64,000 nucleotides of DNA from Turneriella sp. (lineage in GTDB: Bacteria > Spirochaetota > Leptospiria > Turneriellales > Turneriellaceae), in assembly GCA_019186965.1 (NCBI GenBank), contig JABARV010000002.1, positions 192,737 through 256,736 of the forward strand, read 5' to 3'. The position numbers and the translations under genes are program-made. The notes beneath the pieces are model-generated. The model was not told where the DNA came from, did not search any database, and saw nothing but the letters and a program-made list of their open reading frames with translations. Below are positions 32,231 through 40,041 of this stretch, in pieces; within the stretch, counting starts at the first letter, position 1; every line of letters starts with the position of its first letter.

Positions 32231-32495
32231 GTTCATAACTTAATGTAACTCCATTGATCTGGCAACCATTTTTCATTTCCCGCCGGCCGTTGGCTGGGAG
32301 CCGCCCGGCAGGTGCGTCCTGGTATGCACCTCTGTTTGATCGGCTACCAAATCTGCGATCGGCGGAAAGTTTCAGAGAAATTGCGCCTAATCGAGTCCGA
32401 CAAGACAACTTTGTCGGAGCTGGGAAGAATTGACGGTTACCTTTTTCAACCATAATTTCTATTTCTAAACAAACAATAATCACAAAAAATTCAAG

Positions 32496-32515
32496 CGTTG
32501 AGCGCAGCCGAAACG
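32496..32515. repeat. Solo copy of the REP-like core
   Basis: CGTTGAGCGCAGCCGAAACG is the exact reverse complement of bases 17-36 of the array unit at the start of the window, 20 of 20 bases. Confidence 0.8.
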
Positions 32516-32586
32516 CGCAGAATAGAAGGCAACGGCAGAAAGAGCGTCCGCGACGAAGTTTGTTCCCACTCCAGCGCTCGCAGGGA

Positions 32587-32704
32587 TAGTTATCCCTTCA
32601 TGTGACATAATAAGAGGTAGTTATCTCTCCATGTGACATAATAAGAGGTAGTTATCCCCTAATGTGACATAATATGAGGTAGTTATCCCTTAATGTGACA
32701 TAAT
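32587..32704. repeat. Four 31-bp iteron-like direct repeats
   Basis: TAGTTATC starts at 32587, 32618, 32649 and 32680, an exact 31-bp period, each followed by a near-invariant ATGTGACATAAT and mostly AGAGG or TGAGG. The first copy is extended to the palindrome GGGATAGTTATCCC (32583-32596). There are no unique spacers, so this is not CRISPR. Direct repeats of this length beside a toxin-antitoxin pair resemble replication iterons or a multi-site protein binding region. Confidence 0.9.
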
Positions 32705-32785
32705 CAAAAAATATGATGGGTTAAATGTGGTCATATTGAAACGCAGATTCCTCTTCAGTCGCTCGCAGCCTGCCACTTCCCACCC

Positions 32786-33433
32786 CTACTGTTCAACACA
32801 GTAAAGGCTCGCTGCTGTCGCACAATCTTGCTGCGTATTTGAAAAAGCGACATTTGCTGTTTGATTCGCATTGCCTACTCGGCCACTAAACCCGCCCGTC
32901 CCCGTCCATTTATTGCAGGTTGCAGTATCGACGAGCCATGTACTTAAAGCAAACCCTGTCCATACAGCACTGGGGGTTTTGGTCAGCTCAATGGCGTTTA
33001 CTAACGCACTGTTGAATATCCCCGCAGCATTTGTCATGCCAATGGGAGTTATACCATCGGCGCGCATATATTGTTGATTTGGGTACAAGACCCAGTTGAT
33101 GCTTTGCTCCATGCCAGTTGCCCCCGAACAATTTGCGGTGGTGCAGACACGGCGCGCAGGGTCGTCGCTAATCAGTGCTTTATAAACACCGGGCGAAGGT
33201 TTGTCGGGGGATGCTTGGCACTTGGCGTCTGCTCCAGACACATCCGTGAAATTACCCGTGTAGCCCGCACCTAAGTTTGTTTCTAAGAAAATGCGGCACG
33301 GCCCGCCGCCGCAACGCGCCCTCGGTGTTGTTATCCCCGCAGGATCTTCGAGTTTTTCTAGAAGGCCATAGTTATTACAACCAAAAAACAAGAGCCCCAC
33401 CAAAATTGGCAATAAGACTTGGGTGATTTTCAT
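32786..33433 (-). CDS. DUF1554 lipoprotein A
   Basis: A 215-residue lipoprotein. Signal KITQVLLPILVGLLFFGC ends at a lipobox FFGC; ATG 33433 gives a compact signal. Then NNYGLLEKLEDPAG, a sequence shared with the neighbour at 33581, and the DUF1554 domain (a C-type-lectin-like fold): CRIFLETNLGAGYTGNF, SGADAKCQASPDKPSPGVYK, INWVLYPNQQY, WTGFALSTW, CNKWTGTGGFSGRVG and a final CYSTEINE-containing ASLYCVEQ. DUF1554 proteins are abundant in Leptospira and are thought to be surface-exposed and ligand-binding. Its start codon is divergent from that of the paralogue by ~147 bp. Confidence 0.9.
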   Translation of the reverse strand: MKITQVLLPILVGLLFFGCNNYGLLEKLEDPAGITTPRARCGGGPCRIFLETNLGAGYTGNFTDVSGADAKCQASPDKPSPGVYKALISDDPARRVCTTANCSGATGMEQSINWVLYPNQQYMRADGITPIGMTNAAGIFNSALVNAIELTKTPSAVWTGFALSTWLVDTATCNKWTGTGGFSGRVGNANQTANVAFSNTQQDCATAASLYCVEQ

Positions 33434-33580
33434 GCAACATAAGACGAACAAAGCTGTTAGTTTAAGACAAAATTTATTACGAAAAGTTGCTGTATCGGTG
33501 TTATTCTCAACAATTCAGACTTGAAGAATAAATACTAAAAAAAAGAGTTACACGGCATCAAAGCTACGCTACATTTGGCT

Positions 33581-34228
33581 ATGAAAGGCTATAATCACCC
33601 CCGCGTATTTGTGCATGCGTTGGCGGTATTTTCATTAACTACCTTTATTCTTGCTGGATGCAATAACTATGGCTTGGTCGACATGCTGGAAAACCCGGCG
33701 GGGTTTGTCAGTTGCAAGCGCGAAGGGCCTTGCTATATTTTCGTGGCGACAAGTGGTGGTGGCTTTAACGGCAATTTAGGCGGCATAGCAGGCGCCGACC
33801 AAATTTGCAATAGCTCGCCTCTAAAACCGAACAGCGGTAAATATAAAGCGGTGTTGGTTGGTGAGGATCCTAATTCGCGAAAGGTGTGTATGAATCCCGA
33901 TTGCACCGGTACAGATGAAGCTGTGGATTGGGTCTTTCATCCAAACACCACGTATGTAAACACTTCCGGTCAAAGCATCGGTACAACCACGGACAATGGA
34001 ATTTTTTCATCTATACTCAGTGTAGTGTCTGCATCGGCAACACCCGCTGAAGTTTGGACGGGGTTGAATGGAAGTTGGCAGCCATTCTATACGTGCAATA
34101 ACTGGACGAGTAGTGCTGGTGCAGATTATGGTGCAGGAGGGTTTGCCAATAGTACAGGTTCACTATTCAGCGGTGCGTCTGCTCAGACGTGCAATGTGCT
34201 TCGCAATCTTTACTGCGCACAGCAATAA
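33581..34228 (+). CDS. DUF1554 lipoprotein B
   Basis: A 215-residue paralogue of the lipoprotein at 32786. The signal ends at LAGC (FSLTTFILAGC), followed by NNYGLVDMLENPAG and the DUF1554 domain: CYIFVATSGGGFNGNLGGIA, GADQICNSSPLKPNSGKYKA, VDWVFHPNTTYVNTSG, WTGLNGSWQPFYTCNNW and a final LRNLYCAQQ. Six or more Cys are conserved between the pair, suggesting disulfides. ATG 33581 is preferred over TTG 33575. Divergent paralogues suggest an inverted duplication followed by divergence. A strong hairpin terminator follows. Confidence 0.9.
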   Translation: MKGYNHPRVFVHALAVFSLTTFILAGCNNYGLVDMLENPAGFVSCKREGPCYIFVATSGGGFNGNLGGIAGADQICNSSPLKPNSGKYKAVLVGEDPNSRKVCMNPDCTGTDEAVDWVFHPNTTYVNTSGQSIGTTTDNGIFSSILSVVSASATPAEVWTGLNGSWQPFYTCNNWTSSAGADYGAGGFANSTGSLFSGASAQTCNVLRNLYCAQQ

Positions 34229-34238
34229 ACGAATAAGC

Positions 34239-34278
34239 ACACTATTTTTCAGTCGCGGACGCGACTGAAAAATAGTGT
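34239..34278. terminator. Bidirectional hairpin terminator, 19-bp perfect inverted repeat
   Basis: Bases 34239-34257 and 34260-34278 are perfectly complementary (start ACACTATTTTTCAGTCGCG), separated by GA, so the real loop is CGGACG or similar. It lies between the convergent DUF1554 B and ahpC genes and can serve both strands. Confidence 0.8.
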
Positions 34279-34285
34279 AAGATTT

Positions 34286-34876
34286 TTACTTGCCGTGTTT
34301 TGCGAAATACGCCTGCGCGCCTTTCGTGTCGGCTTTCATTGAATCTTTACCAGGTGTCCAGTTTGCGGGGCAAACTTCGCCGGCGTGCGATTCTGCAAAT
34401 TGGTCGGCTTGTACGGTGCGCAACACTTCGTCGATGTTACGGCCCACGTTGTTGTTGTTAATCGTCGCCGCTTTGAGCACGCCTTTGCCGTCGATGATGA
34501 ACACACCACGCAGCGCCACACCCGCGTCTTCGATTAAAACACCGTAGTTACGTGCGATGTCTTTGGTGATGTCGGCCAACAGGGGATATTTCACCTCGCC
34601 GATGCCGCCTTTGTCACGGGGGACTTCCGACCAAGCCAAGTGGCTAAACTTGCTGTCGACAGAGCAACCGATGACCTGCGCACCGATTTTTTCAAATTCT
34701 GCCGCTTTGTCAGAGAAAGCGATAATCTCGGTGGGGCACACGAACGTGAAGTCGAGTGGATAAAAGAAAAGCACAACATACTTTCCTTTGTAATCGCTGA
34801 GCGAAACATCTTTGAAATCTTTGCCGACCAAGGCGGTTGCCTTAAAATCAGGAGCTTTTTTACCTACTGCTATCAT
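34286..34876 (-). CDS. ahpC: 2-Cys peroxiredoxin (AhpC/Prx1 type)
   Basis: A 196-residue thiol peroxidase that reduces H2O2, organic peroxides and peroxynitrite. Peroxidatic Cys47 is in [13 protein letters not shown]; resolving Cys169 is in GEVCPANW. The GGIG loop (90-93) and the C-terminal YF (AYFAKHGK) are the pair of motifs typical of hyperoxidation-sensitive Prx1-type enzymes. RBS AGAGGT lies just before the ATG. No ahpF or thioredoxin reductase is next to it. The AT-rich upstream region has TATAAT-like words but no convincing PerR or OxyR site. Confidence 0.95.
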   Translation of the reverse strand: MIAVGKKAPDFKATALVGKDFKDVSLSDYKGKYVVLFFYPLDFTFVCPTEIIAFSDKAAEFEKIGAQVIGCSVDSKFSHLAWSEVPRDKGGIGEVKYPLLADITKDIARNYGVLIEDAGVALRGVFIIDGKGVLKAATINNNNVGRNIDEVLRTVQADQFAESHAGEVCPANWTPGKDSMKADTKGAQAYFAKHGK

Positions 34877-34961
34877 ATTACCTCTTTTTATATTCAGTAT
34901 TAACTTTTACTAAGTCTAATATAACAGTATAAATACAAAACGCCTAATAAAATTATAGCAT

Positions 34962-35381
34962 TTATTTTAGTGCAGCAATGACGTCGGGTGGCGCTTGGAT
35001 AAGTTCGATAAGAACCCCTTCGCCACAAAGGGGAAACTCCGCGTTTCCTTTGGGGTGTATAAAACACACATCGTGACCCGCTGCACCTTTACGTATACCA
35101 CCAGGAGTAAACCGCATCCCTTGTTTCGTTAGCTCTTCAACGCATACGGGCAAATTATCAACCCAAAGGCCAATATGATTGAGCGGGGGTTCATCCACCC
35201 TTGGCTTTTTTGTAGCGTCGATGGGCTGCATTACGTCAACTTCAACAGCATGTACGCCACGGCCTATTTCGAGGATGTCTTCGTCGACGTTTTCGCGTTC
35301 GCTCGAAAACGTGCCTTTAGGGGTGAGCCCTAATATACCAACCCAAAGCTTACGGAGTTTTTCTTTATCTGGGCCGCCCAC
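34962..35381 (-). CDS. VOC-family protein (methylmalonyl-CoA-epimerase-like); true start probably upstream
   Basis: At least 139 residues of a glyoxalase/VOC fold: [49 protein letters not shown] (His at the second metal position), [20 protein letters not shown] and VLIELIQAP (Glu). The first conserved strand, [18 protein letters not shown], continues upstream of GTG 35381 in the same open frame, which stays open to the TAA at 35436-35438 (the stop of the preceding gene) without any ATG, GTG or TTG. CTG 35423 (AAGG ~10 nt upstream) or ATT 35405 (GGAG ~12 nt upstream) would restore the strand. The usual first metal His is Gln here. Confidence 0.75.
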   Translation of the reverse strand: MGGPDKEKLRKLWVGILGLTPKGTFSSERENVDEDILEIGRGVHAVEVDVMQPIDATKKPRVDEPPLNHIGLWVDNLPVCVEELTKQGMRFTPGGIRKGAAGHDVCFIHPKGNAEFPLCGEGVLIELIQAPPDVIAALK

Positions 35382-35435
35382 CGCAATTTGCTGGACGCCC
35401 AGAATTTTAAAAGATTTCTCCAGGGGAAATAAACC

Positions 35436-35720
35436 TTATGCTTCGCCTTCTTTCAAAGTGTAAATTTCGTCTTTGACAGGAAGCTCGCGGCGTAAATTTT
35501 TGATAAATGGGTTTGGATCTCCCATTGGCGAGTAATCGGGACAGTCGGAGACGACGCGCCGTGCGACTGTAAAATACTTATATTGTTTTTCTTCGCCGGA
35601 GCGTTTTGCCCAGCGCTTTTTAGCGCATTTTACGCGCAGAACGTATTTGGAAGCGTCGGCTTCAAATACACGCACAACATGGCAGTGTTCACAGTTTGCA
35701 CAATAGACTTTTTCTCGCAT
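35436..35720 (-). CDS. Small Cys-rich protein, possible zinc-binding
   Basis: A 94-residue cytosolic protein. YCANCEHCHVVR near the start, VKCAKKRW in the middle and SDCPDYSPMGD later supply five Cys and one His, consistent with a zinc ribbon or a small metal-binding fold; the rest is basic (AKKRWAKRSGEEKQYKYFT). Family not recognised. ATG 35720 is preferred over a longer start at 35792 that would overlap the divergent Lrp gene region. It precedes the VOC gene in the same reading frame, separated only by its TAA stop. Confidence 0.7.
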   Translation of the reverse strand: MREKVYCANCEHCHVVRVFEADASKYVLRVKCAKKRWAKRSGEEKQYKYFTVARRVVSDCPDYSPMGDPNPFIKNLRRELPVKDEIYTLKEGEA

Positions 35721-35804
35721 TGTATGGACGATTTTCGACCATGAGACACGCGGGCAATAAAAAAGAAAGAATTGACCCGCCGTTTCGCGCATTCGTCATC
35801 ACGT

Positions 35805-36308
35805 ATGCTCAAAACGCTCACCACCGAAGAACTCAAAGTTCTCAACGCCCTTAGCGAAAACGGACTTCTTACAAATGCCGAAATTGCATCGCTTTTAAAA
35901 CTTGAAGAAGCCACCGCCGCAGAAATCCGCAGTAATTTAGAAAACTCTGGAATTGTACTCAAATACCGTGCAATCATCAATTGGGAAAAAATTGAAAGCT
36001 CGAGCGTAAACGCGCTTATCCAAGTAAAAGTTACCCCCGCGCATGGCCATGGGTACGATGAAGTGGCGCGTAAAGTAGCAAGCTTTCCCGAGGTGCGCAC
36101 ATGCCTTTTGGTTTCGGGTTCTTTTGACCTTCTCGTTGAAGTCGATGGCCCATCGTTACGCGACGTAGCGTTTTTTGTCGCCGACAAGCTTGCAACCATT
36201 GAAGGGGTAAACCACACCAGTACAAACTTTTTGCTTAAAAGGTACAAACAATCGGGCGACATGTTTTCGGCCAGCGGAAAAACCCACCGCCTTCCAATGA
36301 TGATTTAA
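35805..36308 (+). CDS. Lrp/AsnC-family transcriptional regulator
   Basis: A 167-residue protein. N-terminal helix-turn-helix: LKVLNALSENGLLTNAEIASLLKLE; then LENSGIVLKYRAIINWEKI and the C-terminal RAM domain with ALIQVKVTPAHGHGYDEVAR and VRTCLLVSGSFDLLVEVDG, GVNHTSTNFLLKRYKQ. RAM domains bind amino acids or related metabolites and form octamers. ATG 35805 is preferred over TTG 35772. It diverges from the Cys-rich gene; no aminotransferase is adjacent, which is usual for local Lrp targets. Confidence 0.92.
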   Translation: MLKTLTTEELKVLNALSENGLLTNAEIASLLKLEEATAAEIRSNLENSGIVLKYRAIINWEKIESSSVNALIQVKVTPAHGHGYDEVARKVASFPEVRTCLLVSGSFDLLVEVDGPSLRDVAFFVADKLATIEGVNHTSTNFLLKRYKQSGDMFSASGKTHRLPMMI

Positions 36309-36311
36309 AAG

Positions 36312-36971
36312 TTACGCGTTTAGCTCAACCCCGTTCATGTAAATACCAATTACCTCGTCGACTTTTTGCTCAATCGAGTCTTTATACCTACCGTACAAAA
36401 TCCATTGGCCCAACACCTCACGTAATCCACCCGAAACAAGGTAGCTCATAAGTTCACTGTCAAATTTACGTAGCCTACCCGATGCAATACCACGGTCGAA
36501 CATCACGCGGATAGAAGCCTGCAAAAACTCTTGGAACCAAATTGTTTGCATGCGTATTTTTGTGTCTGAGTTCATGGTTGTTAAAAGGATGCCCACGATT
36601 TCTTTTCGTTCTTGAAAAACGTTAAGAAGCGATTTTGCAAGCGCAGAAAGACCAATTTTAAAATGCTTTTGGTCGAGACTTTCTACTTGAAGCTCGGTAA
36701 GGTTTCTTTGGATTTCCATAAAGACCTCTTGCAAAAGCGCGTTTAAAACCTGTTCGACGCTTTGGAAATGCAGGTAAAAAGTTCCACGCGCAAGCCTACT
36801 TTTTTTCACAATGTCGGCAATTGAGGTGTTGCTAAACCCCTTTTGCGCAAATACTTTTTTGGCCGCATTTAGAATTTTAGTGCGCGTTATTTCTTTTCTT
36901 TTCTCTTGTAGCACGGTTTTGTACTCTTGTGTACGCGCTGTTTGTAAAAAGCGTTTAGGTTGTACCGTCAA
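36312..36971 (-). CDS. TetR-family transcriptional regulator
   Basis: Up to 219 residues. DNA-binding domain: ITRTKILNAAKKVFAQKGFS, then NTSIADIVKKSRLARGTFYL and HFQSVEQVLNALL. The C-terminal helical domain resembles AcrR/TetR_C types. The start is uncertain: TTG 36971 is the longest, while GTG 36914 gives a more usual N-terminus. It is convergent with Lrp (3-bp gap) and divergent from tadA, whose promoter lies in the 38-bp gap. Confidence 0.88.
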   Translation of the reverse strand: MTVQPKRFLQTARTQEYKTVLQEKRKEITRTKILNAAKKVFAQKGFSNTSIADIVKKSRLARGTFYLHFQSVEQVLNALLQEVFMEIQRNLTELQVESLDQKHFKIGLSALAKSLLNVFQERKEIVGILLTTMNSDTKIRMQTIWFQEFLQASIRVMFDRGIASGRLRKFDSELMSYLVSGGLREVLGQWILYGRYKDSIEQKVDEVIGIYMNGVELNA

Positions 36972-36997
36972 CTGGTATTACGCATACCCTACGGCGG

Positions 36998-37003
36998 TAT
37001 AAA
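36998..37003 (+). promoter_or_regulatory. Candidate -10 box of tadA
   Basis: TATAAA, 5 nt before the tadA ATG at 37009, with only a weak GTATTA at the -35 position (36975). If used, transcription would start at or beside the ATG. Confidence 0.35.
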
Positions 37004-37008
37004 AATTT

Positions 37009-37473
37009 ATGTTAGAAGAAACACTACTACGACACGCCCTTTCGATGGCGTACGCCGAAGCAGAAATTGCGTTTGCCGAAAACGAGGTTCCTGTTGGAGC
37101 TGTTATCGTATACGATAATGAAATTATTGCGCGTGACCACAACCGTATCGTTACCGAATCGAACGCGCTTCGCCATGCAGAATTATCCGTTATCGAAAAA
37201 GCGGCTCAACTCCTAAAGAACGAGCGCCTAACCGAATGCCATTTAGTCACGACATTAGAACCATGCATGATGTGTTCAGGTGCGGTTATTTGGGCGAGGA
37301 TTAAATCTGTCCATTTTTTGTCCGAAGAAACCCGCGCCCCTGGATTACGCACCCTTTTAGCGCTTCCCAACGTTAACCATACACCGCAGCTATACCGCCA
37401 CCGTAGCGAAGAATGGGATGCGCCTTCTTTAATGCGGCGTTTTTTCCAAATGCGGCGCGGCGAGGAAAAATGA
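37009..37473 (+). CDS. tadA: tRNA-specific adenosine deaminase
   Basis: A 154-residue zinc deaminase that converts A34 to inosine in tRNA-Arg(ACG). Zinc and catalytic residues are His56 and Glu58 in LRHAELSVI and Cys86/Cys89 in LEPCMMCSGAVIWARI. NHGEV-type start AENEVPVGAVIV is conserved. Length is normal. Its stop overlaps the alr start at ATGA, so the two are co-translated. Confidence 0.95.
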   Translation: MLEETLLRHALSMAYAEAEIAFAENEVPVGAVIVYDNEIIARDHNRIVTESNALRHAELSVIEKAAQLLKNERLTECHLVTTLEPCMMCSGAVIWARIKSVHFLSEETRAPGLRTLLALPNVNHTPQLYRHRSEEWDAPSLMRRFFQMRRGEEK

Positions 37474-38597
37474 AAAAAGCAGAGCAGGGTGACGAAAATG
37501 GAATAAAGCCTAAGTTTTCCCCCACGTTAAAAATACACACCGCCGCTCTTCGACACAACCTTGGAGTATTTAAAAAGTTAGCGCCTAAGAGTAAAATTCT
37601 TTTGCCGGTAAAAGCAAACGCGTACGGGTGCGGTATTGAAACGCTCTATCCTTTTTTTGAAAAAGCGCCCATAGACATGCTTGGCGTTGCGAATGTATAC
37701 GAAGGGGTTGAGTTACGCAAGCTCGGCTTTAGAAAACCTATTTTGAATCTAGGTGGTTTTTTTCCAGAAACATTGCCGCTTTTTTTGCAAAATGAAATCA
37801 TTCCTTCCATTACCGATTTGCCGCAGCTACATGCGCTTAGCCAAGTAAAGAACCAAAACTTTGGCGTACATATAAAGCTCGATTTAGGGATGGGGCGCAT
37901 AGGAATACAACGGCACGAAGTAGACGCTCTCTTAACGGCTTTAGAAAAAATACCACACGCCAAAGTTACAGGAATTTTTACGCACTTCCCGCACACAGGA
38001 AATGCCGCTAAGGAGGCAACCCCAAAGCACAATAGCGATTTCGTGGAGTACGCAAATAGAATTATAGAGCGTTTGCAGCTTTCTCGTGCAGATGTACTCC
38101 TACACGCAGCAAATTCTTACAGTACAATTTTTTTTCCAGAGACACACCACGACATGGTACGTCCCGGAATTTTATTTTACGGTTACTACCAAAGCGAAGA
38201 AGACCGTATCGAGTTTAATCCACGCTTCGGTTTTCGTCCATCGCTTGAACTTTCTGCCATACCTATTAGTATACGCCGTGTTCCGCAGGGTTTTGGAATT
38301 TCGTACTCTTCGCTTTACGTTACAAAAGATGCATGGGAAAATGTGGGCGTACTTCCTTTAGGCTATGCAGATGGAATTCCGCGTGCTCTCTCAAATAAAA
38401 TTGTATTCGGGATGCACCCGTTACTAGGCCGTGTCACTATGGACCAAATTATTGTTGGTAATGCCACAGAACCAAAAGCAATCCGCCTATTAGGTGAAGG
38501 CGTTCCCTCTCTTGAGCTATGGGGAAAAATTGCAGAAAGTTTTTCGTATGAACTTATGACACACTTTGGTGCACGGCTTAGAAGAGAGTTGCAATGA
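37470..38597 (+). CDS. alr: Alanine racemase
   Basis: A 375-residue PLP enzyme that makes D-Ala for peptidoglycan. PLP Lys48 is in ILLPVKANAYGCG; a catalytic Tyr is likely in FGISYSSLYV; LGYADGIPRAL and GRVTMDQIIVG are family segments. ATG 37470 (GAGG 5-9 nt upstream) overlaps the tadA stop by 4 nt. It is followed by an S41-type peptidase and an amidase/beta-lactamase fusion, so this operon concentrates on cell-wall metabolism. Confidence 0.95.
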   Translation: MKKAEQGDENGIKPKFSPTLKIHTAALRHNLGVFKKLAPKSKILLPVKANAYGCGIETLYPFFEKAPIDMLGVANVYEGVELRKLGFRKPILNLGGFFPETLPLFLQNEIIPSITDLPQLHALSQVKNQNFGVHIKLDLGMGRIGIQRHEVDALLTALEKIPHAKVTGIFTHFPHTGNAAKEATPKHNSDFVEYANRIIERLQLSRADVLLHAANSYSTIFFPETHHDMVRPGILFYGYYQSEEDRIEFNPRFGFRPSLELSAIPISIRRVPQGFGISYSSLYVTKDAWENVGVLPLGYADGIPRALSNKIVFGMHPLLGRVTMDQIIVGNATEPKAIRLLGEGVPSLELWGKIAESFSYELMTHFGARLRRELQ

Positions 38598-40027
38598 AAA
38601 AATTTATTGCCTATTTTTTTCTCTGCGTTTCTTTAAGCGCCCTTTCTACGCACGAGGGTATCTCAAGCGCTGCTGCCGAACGGGATTTTCGCGTTATGAA
38701 TGCAATTTTTGCGCGTTCGCATGCAACAGCGTTTCGGCAAATTCCCGCTCGCGAGGCGCCGCTACTTTTTAGCGATGTAAAAGTTGTGTCTATTCCGCTT
38801 TTCCTTTCGCGAATTTTAACGTACTATAGTTCTTTGCACGCAGACCACACAATGGTGGGCTTTCCTCCAGAACTTATCGAAAAATACAATTTAAAAGACC
38901 GCCTGTTTCCTTTGCCGTTAAAGTTTTTTGGAGAGCATGCATTTCTCGACACGCGCTTGGCAGAAATTCCCTTTGGTGCAGAGCTTACCTCGATAAATGG
39001 AAAATCCATTCCTGAGATTTTAAACTCTTTCCGTTCTTTTCCACGAGGAAAAGAATTAAATACAACTCTTGCCTCGTATTACTTAAGCGAGCAATTTTCG
39101 AGTTGGTATTTTTTATCTGGAGAAGCTGGAGCGCCATGGCATCTCCAATTTTTTGGAATCGACAAAAAAGTAAAATTTTTAACCCCACGCGGCGTGCCTG
39201 TGCGTATAAGTACAAACCGCGAATACTGGAAACCAATCCTCTATTCAATGTTTATGGATAAAAAGAAAGTAGCGTACTTTGCGATTAACTCGTTTATTCC
39301 TGCTGGAACTGCGTACAACTCTATGGAGAAATGGATGGAGTACTTTGGCGCGTTCAATACCGAATCCCGGATGCGCGGCGCAAAAATCCTTATACTCGAT
39401 TTACGTGCAAACCGTGGCGGAGTAATGCCGCTTGCCGCATCTTCGGCGTCGTGGTTTATTGAAAACAAAATTGAAGATAGAAGCACAAGCCGCGTCCATA
39501 CGCGCCTTTTACCGTACCGCGAATTTGCTGTTGCAATAAATGGGCAAAACGCAAAACAGAAAGATTTTGATAAACTGGAAGATTTTTTGGCGCGTGATTT
39601 TTCCGACACGATAAAAAATGGTTATTTTGAAACACGTAATCCCGAAGCGCGGTTTGTAAGTTTGCACCCGCTCGAAAATATATACCGTTTTGAAAAAATA
39701 TATGTCCTTATTGGGCCGCAAACATATTCGGCTGCAGTGTATTTTGCACGGCTTTTAAAACTGGCAAATAGTCACGTTACCCTTGTAGGTACCCAAACAG
39801 GTAGTCCAGGGGACGGGCATAGCGCAGAAACTCTCGTCACGTACCGTCTTCCTGAATCGGGAATTTTTTTCGATGTACCCCTCGCACGTGTCGAGTTTTC
39901 GCCTCTTGTCCCTGGCCAAGTTAAAGGACAAGGACTTATGCCCGATAAAGAAGTTAAAGAAACCCTCGACGATTTTCGCCTTGGACGCGACACCGTTCTT
40001 GAAACAGTTGTTTCGTATCCTCATTGA
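38594..40027 (+). CDS. S41-family (C-terminal-processing-like) peptidase
   Basis: A 477-residue secreted protein with a signal peptide (KKFIAYFFLCVSLSALS). Residues ~100-140 have a PDZ-like FGAELTSINGKSIPEILNS; the catalytic domain has ILDLRANRGGVMPLAAS (~275-290) and IYVLIGPQTYSAAVYFARLL (~370), where Ser of TYSAA is the likely nucleophile, then GTQTGSPGDG. These fit tail-specific proteases, though the Lys general base is not certain. It starts inside the alr stop (ATGA). Confidence 0.85.
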   Translation: MKKFIAYFFLCVSLSALSTHEGISSAAAERDFRVMNAIFARSHATAFRQIPAREAPLLFSDVKVVSIPLFLSRILTYYSSLHADHTMVGFPPELIEKYNLKDRLFPLPLKFFGEHAFLDTRLAEIPFGAELTSINGKSIPEILNSFRSFPRGKELNTTLASYYLSEQFSSWYFLSGEAGAPWHLQFFGIDKKVKFLTPRGVPVRISTNREYWKPILYSMFMDKKKVAYFAINSFIPAGTAYNSMEKWMEYFGAFNTESRMRGAKILILDLRANRGGVMPLAASSASWFIENKIEDRSTSRVHTRLLPYREFAVAINGQNAKQKDFDKLEDFLARDFSDTIKNGYFETRNPEARFVSLHPLENIYRFEKIYVLIGPQTYSAAVYFARLLKLANSHVTLVGTQTGSPGDGHSAETLVTYRLPESGIFFDVPLARVEFSPLVPGQVKGQGLMPDKEVKETLDDFRLGRDTVLETVVSYPH

Positions 40028-40041
40028 TACTGGTATAGAGA

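Larger units (their letters stand above)
32237..32785. other. 549-bp intergenic region with repeat fragments and iteron-like array
   Basis: No credible gene. It holds, in order, a GCCGGCCGTTGGCT fragment (32283) shared with 31420, a single REP-like core (32496-32515), a CGCGCAGAATAGA fragment (32512) shared with 31380, and the four 31-bp direct repeats (32587-32704). An 86-codon minus-strand frame across 32223-32483 is Arg-rich and looks like translated repeat rather than a gene. Confidence 0.7.

Noticed and set aside
32223-32483. 86-codon minus-strand ORF
   Set aside because: Arg-rich composition typical of translated repeats; overlaps the start of the small antitoxin gene in another frame and the repeat fragment at 32283; no ribosome-binding site or homology seen.
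32587-32704. CRISPR array from 31-bp repeats
   Set aside because: The repeats are back-to-back with no spacers, and no cas genes are present.
34877-34960. PerR or OxyR site before ahpC
   Set aside because: Only one half of a TTATAAT-type box is recognisable and the second half does not match, so the site is not supported.
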